The notes under the pieces: model-generated
Databases searched by the model: none
What the model was told of the DNA's origin: nothing
Seen by the model: the letters and a program-made list of their open reading frames with translations, nothing else
Program-made: the position numbers and the translations under genes
Part shown: positions 13,980-25,200 of the stretch, one piece after another
Layout of the letters: every line of letters begins with the position of its first letter
How positions within the stretch are numbered: position 1 is the first letter of the stretch
DNA from: Trichobilharzia szidati
Lineage: Eukaryota > Platyhelminthes > Trematoda > Strigeidida > Schistosomatidae
Length of the DNA stretch: 64,000 bases
NCBI GenBank assembly: GCA_944472155.2
Contig: OX235279.1
Location: 51,867,564-51,931,563 of the forward strand
Direction: 5' to 3'

Positions 13980-16900
13980 TCCGCCACATGTCGAATGTCT
14001 CCTTGCGTATTTATAATGAGGTCTCGGTTTGCTTGCAAGTCTCTGGGATCTTCTAACTGATTCTGTGATATTATTTTCATCAGTATCATCTGGACTTATT
14101 TCTGAATTATCTACAATATCAGGATTAGTAGCGGAATCATTAAAATTATAATCGGAACGACCTACTTCGTTTATTCTCACTTGATCCAGGTGTCTGTTAT
14201 GAATTGAATGATCTTCGATGTCTAATATTTTCACCATTCGATTTCCCATTTTTTGTAGTATGATTCCAACAGAAGGTCTATAGTCATTCCCTCTGTAATA
14301 ATGTACATCAGAAGTCGTAGACATTAGGTGCTTTCTGAGAATTCGAGATTTGAACAGTTTAGCAGGACTTTCATGGGTACTTGTATGCTCCGCATTGCGA
14401 TATTGAAGTAGGAAGTTATCTACACATCTCTCTAGCTCATCAAAATTCTTAGGACTCATTGATGCTATGGCACTCTTTAATGTTCGTACGAAATTTTCTG
14501 CCAAACCGTTTGACTGAGGATGACGTGGTGCTGTGTACAGATGACGACAACCTATGTGTTTAAGCCAATCATTGAAGTTCTTCTCAGTGAAATGAGTACC
14601 ATTATCAGTAACTAAGACATCTGGAATTCCTTCTCGACTAAAAATCTTTCTCAACGCTCTGTGAGTGAATTTCGCATTAGGACTATCTGTAATTATAACT
14701 TCTGGCCATCTAGAATAAGAATCCACAATAATTAAAGCATAGTATGAATTTAAGAATGGACCACAGTAATCTGCATGAATACGCTGCCAAACCTCACAAG
14801 ACGTAGGCCACGGTTTCCACGACGACTTCCCATAGGACATTTTATGCAAACAGCTGGAACAGCTCTTCGATCTTTTGTTAATGTCAGCATCAATTTCCGG
14901 CCACCAACATGTTAGACGTGCTAATGATTTCATCTTATCAGCTCCCAGATGCGCAGAATGAAGATCATCCAAAATCGCAGATCTTAATGTCGGAGGAATA
15001 ATAATTCTGTCATTCAGACATAGAAATCCTTCAGGATGGACTGAAATCTCATCTCTTCGCTTATAAAAGTCCGGAAATCTTCGCTTACACTGAATATTCC
15101 AACCTCTTTTTGTTGCATTTATAATGCACCCGTAATATTTCCGAGTATCGTTTATAAGTCGAACTCTATCCACAGGTAACGGCTGGACTAACAAACAATC
15201 AGTGTCATTAGCAGAATTTTCAAATAATGAATAACGAGATAAAAAGTCTGCATGAGGTATATCCTTAGCCGATCTGTGTTCAATAGTGTAATCATATGCA
15301 CTTAGTTCTAAACTCCATCTTTGAACCATAGCAGCAGATGATCTATTCAAAGATTTTTCTGGGTTGTAAATGAATTTCAAAGCCTGATGATCAGTAACTA
15401 TGTGAAACTTAGTACCAAAGAGATACTTGTGCAAGCGTCTTATTGCCCATACAACTGCTAGAGCCTCTTTCTGGGTTTGTGAGTACCCTTGTTCACTCTT
15501 ACTTAGACGTCTTGAAATACAAATAACAGGTTGTCCATTTTGCTCAAGTACTGCAGCTATACCCGTAGGAGAAGCATCTGTAGTGAGAACGGACTTATCT
15601 TTCGATGAAAAAGGTCTTAAGAAAGCTTGTTTATTAAGAAACTCCAAAGTTTTTCGCAAGATATCTTCATGTTGTTGTTCCCACTTAAATTGTTTACTGG
15701 AGACAATATTAAAAAGTGGAGATAACAGTTGAGTGAAATTGGGAATGAATCTGGAGTAAAATTGAAGAGTGCCAATCCATGATCTCAACGACGTCATATT
15801 ATTAGGTGACGGTGCTTGAATTAGAGGTGCCAAACGCCTAGCATCAGGTCTGAAACCCTCAGAGTCTACTGTATATCCCAAGCATGATACAGACGACAAA
15901 GTAAAATGACATTTAGATGGATTAACAAGAACATTTTTCTCACAGAAGCGCCTGAACAGTTTTAAAAGACGTTGATTATGCAATTCGATGTTCGGACCAT
16001 GAACTATAATGTCGTCTTGGTAAGACTCAACACCATCTAATCCGTCTATCATCTGATTTATTACTTTTTGAAATATTGCAGGAGAAACCTTTAAACCAAA
16101 AGGCAAGAACTTATACTTGAACAATCCAAATGGAGTATTAATGGTTGTTAATGCACTAGAAGCTTCGTCAAGAGGAATTTGCAAATAAGCATCTTTTAGA
16201 TCTATTTTGGAAAAGTATTTTGAGCCATGTAGCTTGTAGAGAATATCTTCGCTTTCTAGCGTAGTGCAACTTTGCTGTAGAAGACGACTATTGAGTGTAA
16301 GGCGATAATCACCACAAATTCTCGGTGTTTTTCCGTCAGCCTTTAGTGGTGTGACAATGGGAGTAGCCCAATTCGAAGATTCAACTGGCATAAGTATGCC
16401 CTGCTCAACCAACTTGTCCAACTCTTTCTTAACTGCATCTCGCAAACCATATGGAATTAATCGGCGCTTTAGGAAGATAGGATCACCCTCTATTTCAAGA
16501 TGGATGGGCTGAATCTTCATGCCACCTACACACTTTGAACATTGAAAAACTAATTCTCTGAACAAAGATTCATCAAACAACTCAGTACAAAGTGAGATTT
16601 CAACATTTAACAATCTAAGGGCTTTCAATCCCAATAAAGATGGACCATATTCACTAACAAGAAAGGGGATATTCACAAAATTACCACTGTCTGACTTCAA
16701 ACAAATGTTAGTTGCACCAATAAGAGGTAGTTTATGACCAGTTATGCCTGTAATTGAACTAGTAGTAGGGTCTACCTGAGCATGCTTACAAAGCGATAGT
16801 AAATCTTTCTTAGAAATTATAGATTCAGTACTCCCAGTATCAATTATAAAACAGTGAGACTTGCCTGAACTTGTAGTGAAGTTTCTCACTAGATGAGATT

Positions 16901-17726
16901 GAGTATTGTGAAAAGTTGAAAGAGACATTGACTTCATTTTATCAGACAGTTTGGGAGAATCATGAGTAGCATAATTATTTGAACTTCTGCAGACAGACTT
17001 GATGTGCCCAATTTTACCACATTTATGGCACTTAGCACTCCGAAAACGACAAGTGCTTCGTAGATGAAGTTTTCCACATGAAAAACACGGTTTGATGTTC
17101 TTGCTTTCTGTATGCATTCTATTACATGTGGACGGCAGTTTGGATTTCTTTCTATGAACACTTTTATTATCAACTTTGGACAGCATGACATCAGACTCTG
17201 ACGTAGTGGCAGCTGGGTAGTCACTGTTGACATCTTCATACGTAATACATAAATCCTTGGCAGTTTGAAAGGTGCAGGAAGGTATCTGAACCAACTCTTT
17301 CTCTAACTTAGGAATATTGATTCCAGCAATTAGACGATCACGTAGTTGAGTATGGAGCTGATCTCCAAAGTTGCATTTTGAAGCTTGTATCTGAAGTTGA
17401 AGAATAAAGTCTCTAATCTTCTGGTTGGGAGCACGAACAAGTTTGTTGAACTGAGCCCTCTCTCGTGTTTCGAAAGTTGTTATGTGGAAGTGATTTGTTA
17501 AAAGTTCACGGAGTTTATCATAAGACAGAGAAATTGGTTTATCTGGAAATGACAGAGTTTTCAGTAGGCTGTACGCATCTAGCCCAATAGCAGTAATAAA
17601 ATGAGCTGGAATTTTGTCATCGCGAACATTCTTCGACATGCACCATGCGTCGAAACATTCAAGATAATCGGAGATTTCCCGCGGTGAACCATTTATAGGA
17701 AACTTTCCAAGATTATTTAATTCCAT
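13968..17726 (-). CDS. Gag-Pol polyprotein of Ty3/gypsy retrotransposon
   Basis: One 1252-codon frame encodes all retrotransposition functions. Residues 1 to about 200 are Gag-like. Two zinc knuckles follow at about 210-245 (CX2CX3HX4C, then the canonical CX2CX4HX4C). An aspartic protease carries DTGS near 295. The reverse transcriptase spans about 430-620, with YQDD near 568. RNase H follows, with the DAS start near 714 and TDHQA near 775. The integrase has an HHCC zinc-binding motif at about 925-965 and a DDE core with D in 'HADYCG' (about 985), D in 'DNGTHF' and E in 'NGLAENF'. Gag and Pol are fused without a frameshift. The start is the ATG right after the 5' LTR, inside the PBS-like sequence. 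No chromodomain or envelope gene is apparent. No stops, so it may be autonomous. Confidence 0.95.
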   Translation of the reverse strand: MELNNLGKFPINGSPREISDYLECFDAWCMSKNVRDDKIPAHFITAIGLDAYSLLKTLSFPDKPISLSYDKLRELLTNHFHITTFETRERAQFNKLVRAPNQKIRDFILQLQIQASKCNFGDQLHTQLRDRLIAGINIPKLEKELVQIPSCTFQTAKDLCITYEDVNSDYPAATTSESDVMLSKVDNKSVHRKKSKLPSTCNRMHTESKNIKPCFSCGKLHLRSTCRFRSAKCHKCGKIGHIKSVCRSSNNYATHDSPKLSDKMKSMSLSTFHNTQSHLVRNFTTSSGKSHCFIIDTGSTESIISKKDLLSLCKHAQVDPTTSSITGITGHKLPLIGATNICLKSDSGNFVNIPFLVSEYGPSLLGLKALRLLNVEISLCTELFDESLFRELVFQCSKCVGGMKIQPIHLEIEGDPIFLKRRLIPYGLRDAVKKELDKLVEQGILMPVESSNWATPIVTPLKADGKTPRICGDYRLTLNSRLLQQSCTTLESEDILYKLHGSKYFSKIDLKDAYLQIPLDEASSALTTINTPFGLFKYKFLPFGLKVSPAIFQKVINQMIDGLDGVESYQDDIIVHGPNIELHNQRLLKLFRRFCEKNVLVNPSKCHFTLSSVSCLGYTVDSEGFRPDARRLAPLIQAPSPNNMTSLRSWIGTLQFYSRFIPNFTQLLSPLFNIVSSKQFKWEQQHEDILRKTLEFLNKQAFLRPFSSKDKSVLTTDASPTGIAAVLEQNGQPVICISRRLSKSEQGYSQTQKEALAVVWAIRRLHKYLFGTKFHIVTDHQALKFIYNPEKSLNRSSAAMVQRWSLELSAYDYTIEHRSAKDIPHADFLSRYSLFENSANDTDCLLVQPLPVDRVRLINDTRKYYGCIINATKRGWNIQCKRRFPDFYKRRDEISVHPEGFLCLNDRIIIPPTLRSAILDDLHSAHLGADKMKSLARLTCWWPEIDADINKRSKSCSSCLHKMSYGKSSWKPWPTSCEVWQRIHADYCGPFLNSYYALIIVDSYSRWPEVIITDSPNAKFTHRALRKIFSREGIPDVLVTDNGTHFTEKNFNDWLKHIGCRHLYTAPRHPQSNGLAENFVRTLKSAIASMSPKNFDELERCVDNFLLQYRNAEHTSTHESPAKLFKSRILRKHLMSTTSDVHYYRGNDYRPSVGIILQKMGNRMVKILDIEDHSIHNRHLDQVRINEVGRSDYNFNDSATNPDIVDNSEISPDDTDENNITESVRRSQRLASKPRPHYKYARRHSTCGGCGD

Positions 17727-17739
17727 TGCGACGCCAAAA

Positions 17740-17934
17740 TGTGATTGTTATTTGTACTAGTAGTATTTGTATTTCGCAATGACCGAATTACAGGAACTCA
17801 ACCAAAACACAGAGAGGGATGAATTCAGGAATTTGTATTTGGCGGAATTATATTTCAAATCAAAATAATAAATATATTAACAAACAACAGTAAGTATTTA
17901 CACAATACAAAGATAGAAATAGTCAATCACCACA
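17740..17934 (-). repeat. 5' LTR of the Ty3/gypsy element
   Basis: A 195-bp copy, nearly identical to 13786-13979. On the minus strand it would hold the element's promoter. The presumed primer-binding site begins a few bases after its inner end. Confidence 0.93.
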
Positions 17935-17944
17935 ATATGTATCT

Positions 17945-18199
17945 GCGGGAGCAGTTACATTGGAAGAACATGTACTAAGAAGCTTACGTCTAAAGGGAAC
18001 AAATGCTTTCAACAGTACCATTGCCAGGCATCTCCTCGACACTGGTCATGAGGTGGACGTCGAAAAGTCGTTCAAAGTTATCAGTAGGCAAAAGAGCTCA
18101 ATTCTCCTTAAGTTTGCTGAAGCCATTTCCATCAAGCGCCTGAAACCTGATTTATGCGTCCAGAAAGAAGCGGTTACCAGTCTTTCTTTGCCCTGGTAA
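17945..18199 (+). pseudogene. Penelope-like element C-terminal fragment
   Basis: The frame from about 17960 ends 'FAEAISIKRLKPDLCVQKEAVTSLSLPW', matching 'YIAEALAIRDLKPDLCIQKRYIHSLALPWPE' at the end of the PLE at 60376. The upstream 'ARHLLDTGHEVDVEKSFKVI' matches the GIY-YIG C-terminal part. It continues the PLE interrupted at 13445, so together they are one old element split by the gypsy insertion. Confidence 0.8.
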
Positions 18200-18229
18200 C
18201 TGGATATTTTTCATCTCTCTTTCATCCGA

Positions 18230-21200
18230 ATCCGAAATGCTGAAAAGTTTCCATTGTGTATGGTTATTATTGTTCGGAATAGCGTTTATATTAAATATAT
18301 ATATGTATATATTATTAGTGTATGCGTATATTGAGCGATTGGTTTGTATTTAAAATGAACTCTGTGCAAGTATGTTAAAATTGTTTTTGTAGATATATTT
18401 AATAATGTCTTTGCCCTGTAAGCAGCTAACGAGAAGGCAACGAAATAAAAGATGGTACCACTTTATTCTGCTAAAACTGTAGTTCTTGCTTTGTTCAAAT
18501 GGTGGAACAGTTTAATCAAAAGTGGCTTTAAAGATCTGGAAGAGTGGAACATGTAGGATACGCTGACTTATGAGCTGCCTGTTGGTGCATGAAAAAAGTA
18601 TATTGCACTCAATGCTGAAAATACGTCTGGTAATGTTTTAGAATATGCCCTAGATATATTTAACAAGATTTTTACTAACAGAGATGTGCATAACTCTCGT
18701 AAGGATGTTAGACCTGGTAAGTGATATGACTTATCATTATTTGTCATGACCATGCCTGTGAGACCTGATGTAATGTGTACGATGTGAAAAGGCGGGCAAG
18801 TCGGCGAATGTGTATATGTGAATGTCTTGCATCACATTCGCAAATAAACATGTGTCGTAACTAGGGGTAATTTGCACGTATTCACTCAACATACAACAAG
18901 AACAAGGGGATAGGTTCTATGCGTAATAGCCAACAGGTCATTTTATTGTGTCCCCTATTTCAGTTGAGGATAATAGAAAATGGACAGAAACAGCCATTTC
19001 TGGAATAAACAACACCATGGCAGATTGATAAGATTAGGGTTTTTCACTTTCGAATACTACTGGCTTAAGAATGACCTAATAACTATTTGATAGGTTAAAA
19101 AATCATCCAAGCAGAGTTACTATACCACCAAGTCATTAAGGACCTCCCGTAGCAACACTTGAAGGATTGTAAATCAGAGAGAAAAGACACGAGGCCGATC
19201 CCTTATCTTTCTCTCGCCTTTAACAACAGCTGTGGCCGTGTAAAGAGTAGAGTGGAGTACCTATAATCATACGGAGAAAATAGTACTATGTTCAAACTGA
19301 CTATCATCTTGAAACACATCATGTAAAGCCACTCCTTACCCCTACCTTATCTTCCTCATCCTACTTTTCTGACTAATGTATATATCTATTCACTTGCTTT
19401 TCAACTGCTAAATTTCACCATCTGTTGCAGCCACTGCACGGATAACTTTCTGAAGAAACGGACACATAGAACAAATTAAAAACAAAATCAAATGACTCCA
19501 AACGGAATTATATTGGTAATAGACTGTGGAACCTGTGCAAGATTATTGTTCTGTAAAACGAAATTCGTCAGATAGACATGGAACAAACCTTCAAATATAA
19601 GGCTATCCGGCATCCAAATACCAAGAACACAATGACTGAGAACAAAAAGACTTGCACTAAACGAAAATGTGCATTCAAACAAAAATTGTAGGGCAGTCCA
19701 ATGGACCACAAACGGTCTAACGGTCAAAATAGTACTATGCTATGTAACCATTTTCTAACACTGCATTACTTATATATAGACGTTTATTTCAAATTCGTCA
19801 CTACTACTTATGACACGTCTGATTGGTCGGTAGAGGTCTTTACTGGGTAATATCGTTTTGGGTTGCTATAGTTTAGAGTCACCGTTTATTTACTTAATAT
19901 TAGGTTAATTCACTCTAATCTATTTATTTAAGCAGTAGGTTTACTTTGGTACCGTGAAAGATGCTCCATATCTTCGTGATATATGACAATACGAAACTTG
20001 GTAGCCAGAAGAACTTGTGTAAACGCCTTAATTTTCAGATACTTATTATTCTCCCGTTTTGAGATCATTCTTACCTAACAGTCTAAAATCAAATCAGTTA
20101 GTCATCCATCATATTCTAGCACTACAGGTACACCTCTAGTCATTTTTTCATCATCAAAGCCTCAGACTGGATTAATTATTTAGAAAAATGCACTTGTCTG
20201 TTGAAGTAATTATCCAGCGGTCTTCCCACCTAAGTACCTGACTGGGTAATTTGCTCTGGAATATCGATTTGTTTTGGAATACCTATCACTAAATCTTTGA
20301 CAATATTTGCGCGTGTCCTATTTTTCCCATTTTCTCCAGTGTTTTTTTATTATTGTCTTTACTTATACATTCAGTGGCATTCCTTTTCTCTTTGACGTCC
20401 CAGACATTTCCACTTTTCCGCAATGTGTCTCAACCTCAGTAAACGGCTTACTGCACTTTATATATTAACCCGCTTCATATATATATATATATATATATAC
20501 ATATATATGTTATGCCATAACCAGTAACTGCTAAAGTTTGGAAAGTAAACATCCACTTCCCTTAGACAGTATATTTTCTATTAATTTTGTCATAACTATT
20601 GGAAACATAAATTAAAAAAAACAAAATCAAGCGGTTGGTGAGTTCATGGATAATCACATTATTATTGCAGTCATGAACTGATTCTTTGATTCAGTTATTC
20701 AGGGGAATCACGGGACTTAACAAAGTTAACTTGGTTCGGAAATTTTTGAAATAAATAAAGAAAGTGGAAATGACTGGAGATACTACAAATTTTCAAGTAA
20801 TTTAATGAAAAGTGAAATTTCAAGCAAATTTGGTTGGAATTTTTTGAAAAGGCGAAAATTAGTGGAAAAGTAAGATGCAGGATCACCTACAGAAAACTTT
20901 TCAGAGGTTATATAAATTGATAATAAATAATACAAACATACCTCATGCTTATGTAAGTATGACACGTTGCTGTTTGGTATTTTTCAAATTATTAGTGAAG
21001 TGTTACTAAGCAAACAGGCGAACGAACAAACATATAAGCACAACAAACCTAAGTTTCATTTACATGAAATAAAATGCGATTTACATGGAAGTATATCTCA
21101 CCTTACAAAACAGTTTACATCATAACTTCAGCAAAAAACAAAAAATGAGGGAACATGACATCACTAGTAAGTATTAAAGCATTCAATGAACTTGATTATT

Positions 21201-22037
21201 GCATAGAAGTGACCAAAGTGTATATATGGGATAAACGTAATCAGCAGAAGGGACAGAAAAGTCAAGTTCAATTTATCAGGCATATGCACAACTCTAAATG
21301 CTAATAATCAAGATTTCTAGATAAAATGAAAGAAGTACAATCGTTATCATTTTAATCATTTAAATAATCGTTGAAAACAAATTTGATTTCTATGTACAAA
21401 ACACAGGTGGACATACATGAGCATGTGCCTGTCGAATGATTCACAGACAAAATCGAAAGCTGCATAAATAACAATACCGATGGTAATCGCATTGCAGGAA
21501 CATAACGCATGCACCAATCACAGAACAAAAGTGCCCAGAAAACTGTTTTTGTTAACCTTATAATAAACAAACACGATTAACTGTCACTTCTTGGAAGAAG
21601 AAAATGCAAGCAGTTTGAAAATGTAAGTAGATAGTGGATTTCATTGAATACATTTCAAAGTGTTACATTCACGTGGTTTTTTTTCTATATGTTCGGTTAT
21701 TTTTTTTCTTTCCACCCAGTTTGCATACAACATAACCAAATGTCAACATTCAATATAAGTGTCTAGTGAAAGCCTTGCTAATCACACAATGAAATAAGCA
21801 ACTGATGTTATTCACCAGTCAGTTCATTCTTTTTATATGCCAAATCGATTTTTCTAACCAAGCAAAACACACCAAAAACTAAAGTCAAATAAACAGATAA
21901 AAGCGAACAAACACACAAGCAAGTAATCATAATTGCATAATCAGATTCAAAGGAAATAAACAATATAATTTAAATTAAGACATCCCACTTAGCATAACTG
22001 AATAAAAAATAAAGACAGGTGGAGCATACAATCCACT
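18230..22037. other. intergenic DNA and probable RBFOX 3' UTR
   Basis: No protein family is recognisable. On the minus strand, the sequence just below 22038 should be the RBFOX 3' UTR. Candidate poly(A) signals on that strand include ATTAAA near 21350 and AATAAA near 20345, and neither can be chosen from sequence alone. An (AT)n run of about 23 bp lies at 20477-20499. The 18.2-19 kb part may hold the PLE 3' untranslated region. Confidence 0.4.
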
Positions 22038-22200
22038 TTAATAAGGCGAGAAACGTTGATAACTTGAATTTGTTCGATAAATTGCAGGTGTGGTGACAAC
22101 TGCATTGTTTAGTGCATAGCCAGCTGCAAGTCTGTTTAAATAGGGATCCATACTAGCTGCTGCTGCTGCGGCGGCGGCTGCATTTAAATCCGGCAGGTAA
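22038..22200 (-). CDS. RBFOX: RBFOX exon 8 (last coding exon, PY ending)
   Basis: Acceptor aattttag|TTAC completes the phase-2 Ser codon. Encodes an eight-Ala run, '[17 protein letters not shown]' and the ending 'YQRFSPY', with TAA at 22040-22038. In vertebrate RBFOX the equivalent aromatic-PY end acts in nuclear import. Confidence 0.93.
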
Positions 22201-25200
22201 CTAAAATTAGAATTAGTGAAAAACTTTTTATAGATTATTCTAGTCATATCGGACTAAGTATTAAATCACCAAAGACTTCTCAAAAAGAAACTATATGTTA
22301 GATAGCCTTACTGTTCAGCAGATAAACAAGGCTGAATGGCTAGTTTATGCACAATACTAATTCACGGCTCATTGTCTTCTGCCTATTCATCCTTCTCTTT
22401 GTACATAGGAATACTAGTGACAACGTCATTACCTAAAACTGGAAACCAAAAGCCCGAAATCATGGGAATAATAAAATTTCCTCATAATAAAACAATTCCA
22501 AAGGTCTTGAAGCACAATTTTATCTCCCTCATTAACGTGTATATTCCGTGAGAAACGCTGCAGTCTATGTAGGGATTATTATGACCTTCATCTAAAGCCT
22601 ATATCATTCCAACAGAAAACGGAATGTGGAATCCGTGAGTATTTTTCTTCCTTCACGTCCCCCAGTGGAACATAGGGTTTCAAGCTTGTGGCTTGAAGTT
22701 TCTGTAGCAGTGTTTATTTTACAGGATGGGGTTGCTAGCCTCATGCCCAACCTTTCCTCTTCACCAGAAATATTTCTGGCATAGCGAGGTAAAGGAGTGC
22801 GTCGGCCGGGGATCGAAACCCGGACCATGTGCATGGTCGGCGAGCGTCCTAACTGCTATGCCACTGACGCACTACCCGTAAGTATAAGTTTCCTAAAGGT
22901 TAAACAATGCGCAGTAACAGAAAACTCAATTATTCAGTTTTCATCTGATCAACTGCAGCCGTTTTAAATAAGTTATGGCAGAATAGTGGTAACAACTTAT
23001 ATGACATGTTAAAACATGAAATCTTCAAAATAGTTATATTTATTCAATATATTGTCACTTTCACGCTTTTAGGACAGAAAAGTGTTACATGCAACCAAAT
23101 GTTTGAATTTTCTTTTGTAAAATTATTATTTAAGGGTTTGCGAGTCATCTATATCTTCATATAGTAGAAAGCAATACTTCTGGAATACATGATAAAAATT
23201 AATGTTTAATCAATAAAATTCTTGTACTGTGTGGTAGACTACCTATAAAGACTTACGACATAACTGTTGGACTAACAGACGTCTGTGTAGGAAAATGTTG
23301 AGAAGCTGCAGCCATCACAGATTGATTTGTTCCAGAAAGAGAAGCCTGGGACATTCCTGACGCATTTGATCCGCTAACTGAAGCTTGACCAGAGGAAACT
23401 GAAGTGTAACTACCATTCGTCTGTATCTGCACAGCGGACACATTTTGTGAACCAGAAGCAGAGCTGACAAGTACATTTGGGTTATTTGTTCCAGACCGGT
23501 TGGATGTCAGATTATTAGGATTAAGTGAAGTTGATGAATTTGAAAAAGCTCTCAGCATGTTGGCAGCTACAGCTGCAGCTGCCTGAGATGGTGATAAGTT
23601 TCCACACAACCCAACTGTGTTACCGGAAATTGATCCTGTCAAGCTATCAATGGGATTATTGACAGAAAGACTAACAGGAGTAAAGCCAGCTGCCACGGCT
23701 GCAGCTAGAGCTCTTTGGTTTGCCTGGATTTGCTGCTGTTGCTGTTGGATACGATGCTGTAATTCAAGTTCAACTCCCATATTTGAACCAGGATCGAACC
23801 ACTGAACCTATTGAAGCATTAACACATAATATATATTTTGCTTTAGACATGTACTTATTTATTCATGGATTAAACTGAATTGATGAAATGTTTCACGAAA
23901 GAAGTTTTATTATATTCTCCTGATAATTATCTTAGAAAACATATAAAGTTAGAGATATAATATCTTATGATTTCTTAAATGAGTCACATTTTAATGAAAC
24001 AACGTTTCGCAATAACTTAGCCATTTTTTTAAAATTTAAGTGATTTTAGTGCAAAATTGTTAAACTTTCTCATTTCTTTGTAGTAATATTAAATACCTTA
24101 ACGATAAGTAACTTCAGCTATAGTTCCCATACTGTATCCAGGTTACCACGTAAATTTTATAATTAAAAGACATGATTACGATGATCCATGCTTTTAAATT
24201 TTCAACTTTTCCACCAATTTGTGTATATTCGGTATATTATCATTGAAATAAATACACATTTGTGTTTACGCTCAATTGCATAAAACGTTTGTTGAGAACT
24301 ATCTCAAGCCCCATTTGTTTGTACTAAATATTTCAAATGTATTTACAATATTTCTGATTTGGTTCTCCATAACATATCAGTAGAATACCTAACCGTGAGA
24401 CTTAGTGGCTATAAATTCGAATAACATCAAATAGATACTACAATAAATATGTGAAGTAACTAAATGACTCTTTGACTTTGAGTGTTTTTGTTTCAAGAAG
24501 AATGTGGAGATATTGTTTTTGAAATAGCTATGCAATATTCCATTCACTTTGGTTTCTAAAATTAATTTAATTCAGATAAGTAATAGCAGATTTTATGAGT
24601 ATAAATATTGAAAGGTAAAAAGACATGTGGGTTTCTCACCAGTGGTGCAGGTGCATTTGATCCCAAAAGGGGTACGGTCTGGGGAAGCATTGCCATGGCT
24701 GCCAGGGAATTAGTCAAACTAGCTGCTTGTGACGGTGATCCAAAGGTTTGGATGACAGTCGAAGGTGTATTACCACTAGCACTTCCATTATTGTTGACCA
24801 AACATCCATTGCTTGTATTACCGATTCCACCGAATGCTGCTGCTGCATAACTGGCCAGCAGTGCTGCGGTGTTTGGATCGGCTCCAGCTAAACAGAATGC
24901 AGCCGCAGCTGCTGGATTGTAATTCACGGGAGCACCTGACGCACTAGCCATTGCAGCTGCTAATAAAGCTTGGTTAGCATTAAGAGAATTGCATGATGGC
25001 ATCGCAGCGATATTTGTTAGTGTCGGTGCTGTAGCCGAAAAAGTGGCTGGATTCTGCAAGATTCCACCAATACCTGAGGCAACAACCATCGATGCAAGAT
25101 TTCCTGGAGCTGACATAGAAACCATTGGTAACCCTCCAGTAAGCCCAGCAGCACCACGCAAGGCTGCAGCAGCCGCAGCTATGGCAGCAGTTGAAGATGT

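Larger units (their letters stand above)
13786..17934 (-). mobile_element. intact Ty3/gypsy LTR retrotransposon
   Basis: A complete 4.15-kb element in minus orientation. LTRs of about 195 bp lie at 13786-13979 and 17740-17934, each starting TGT and ending ACA, with a perfect 5-bp target-site duplication (atatg at 13781-13785 and 17935-17939). By eye the LTRs differ at about three substitutions plus one single-base indel, so the insertion is recent. One uninterrupted gag-pol ORF fills the interior. It sits inside a PLE remnant whose two halves are at 13004-13445 and 17945-18199. The ORF start codon overlaps the presumed primer-binding site (it begins TGGCGTCGCAATGG) and its stop lies inside the 3' LTR. 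Confidence 0.95.
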
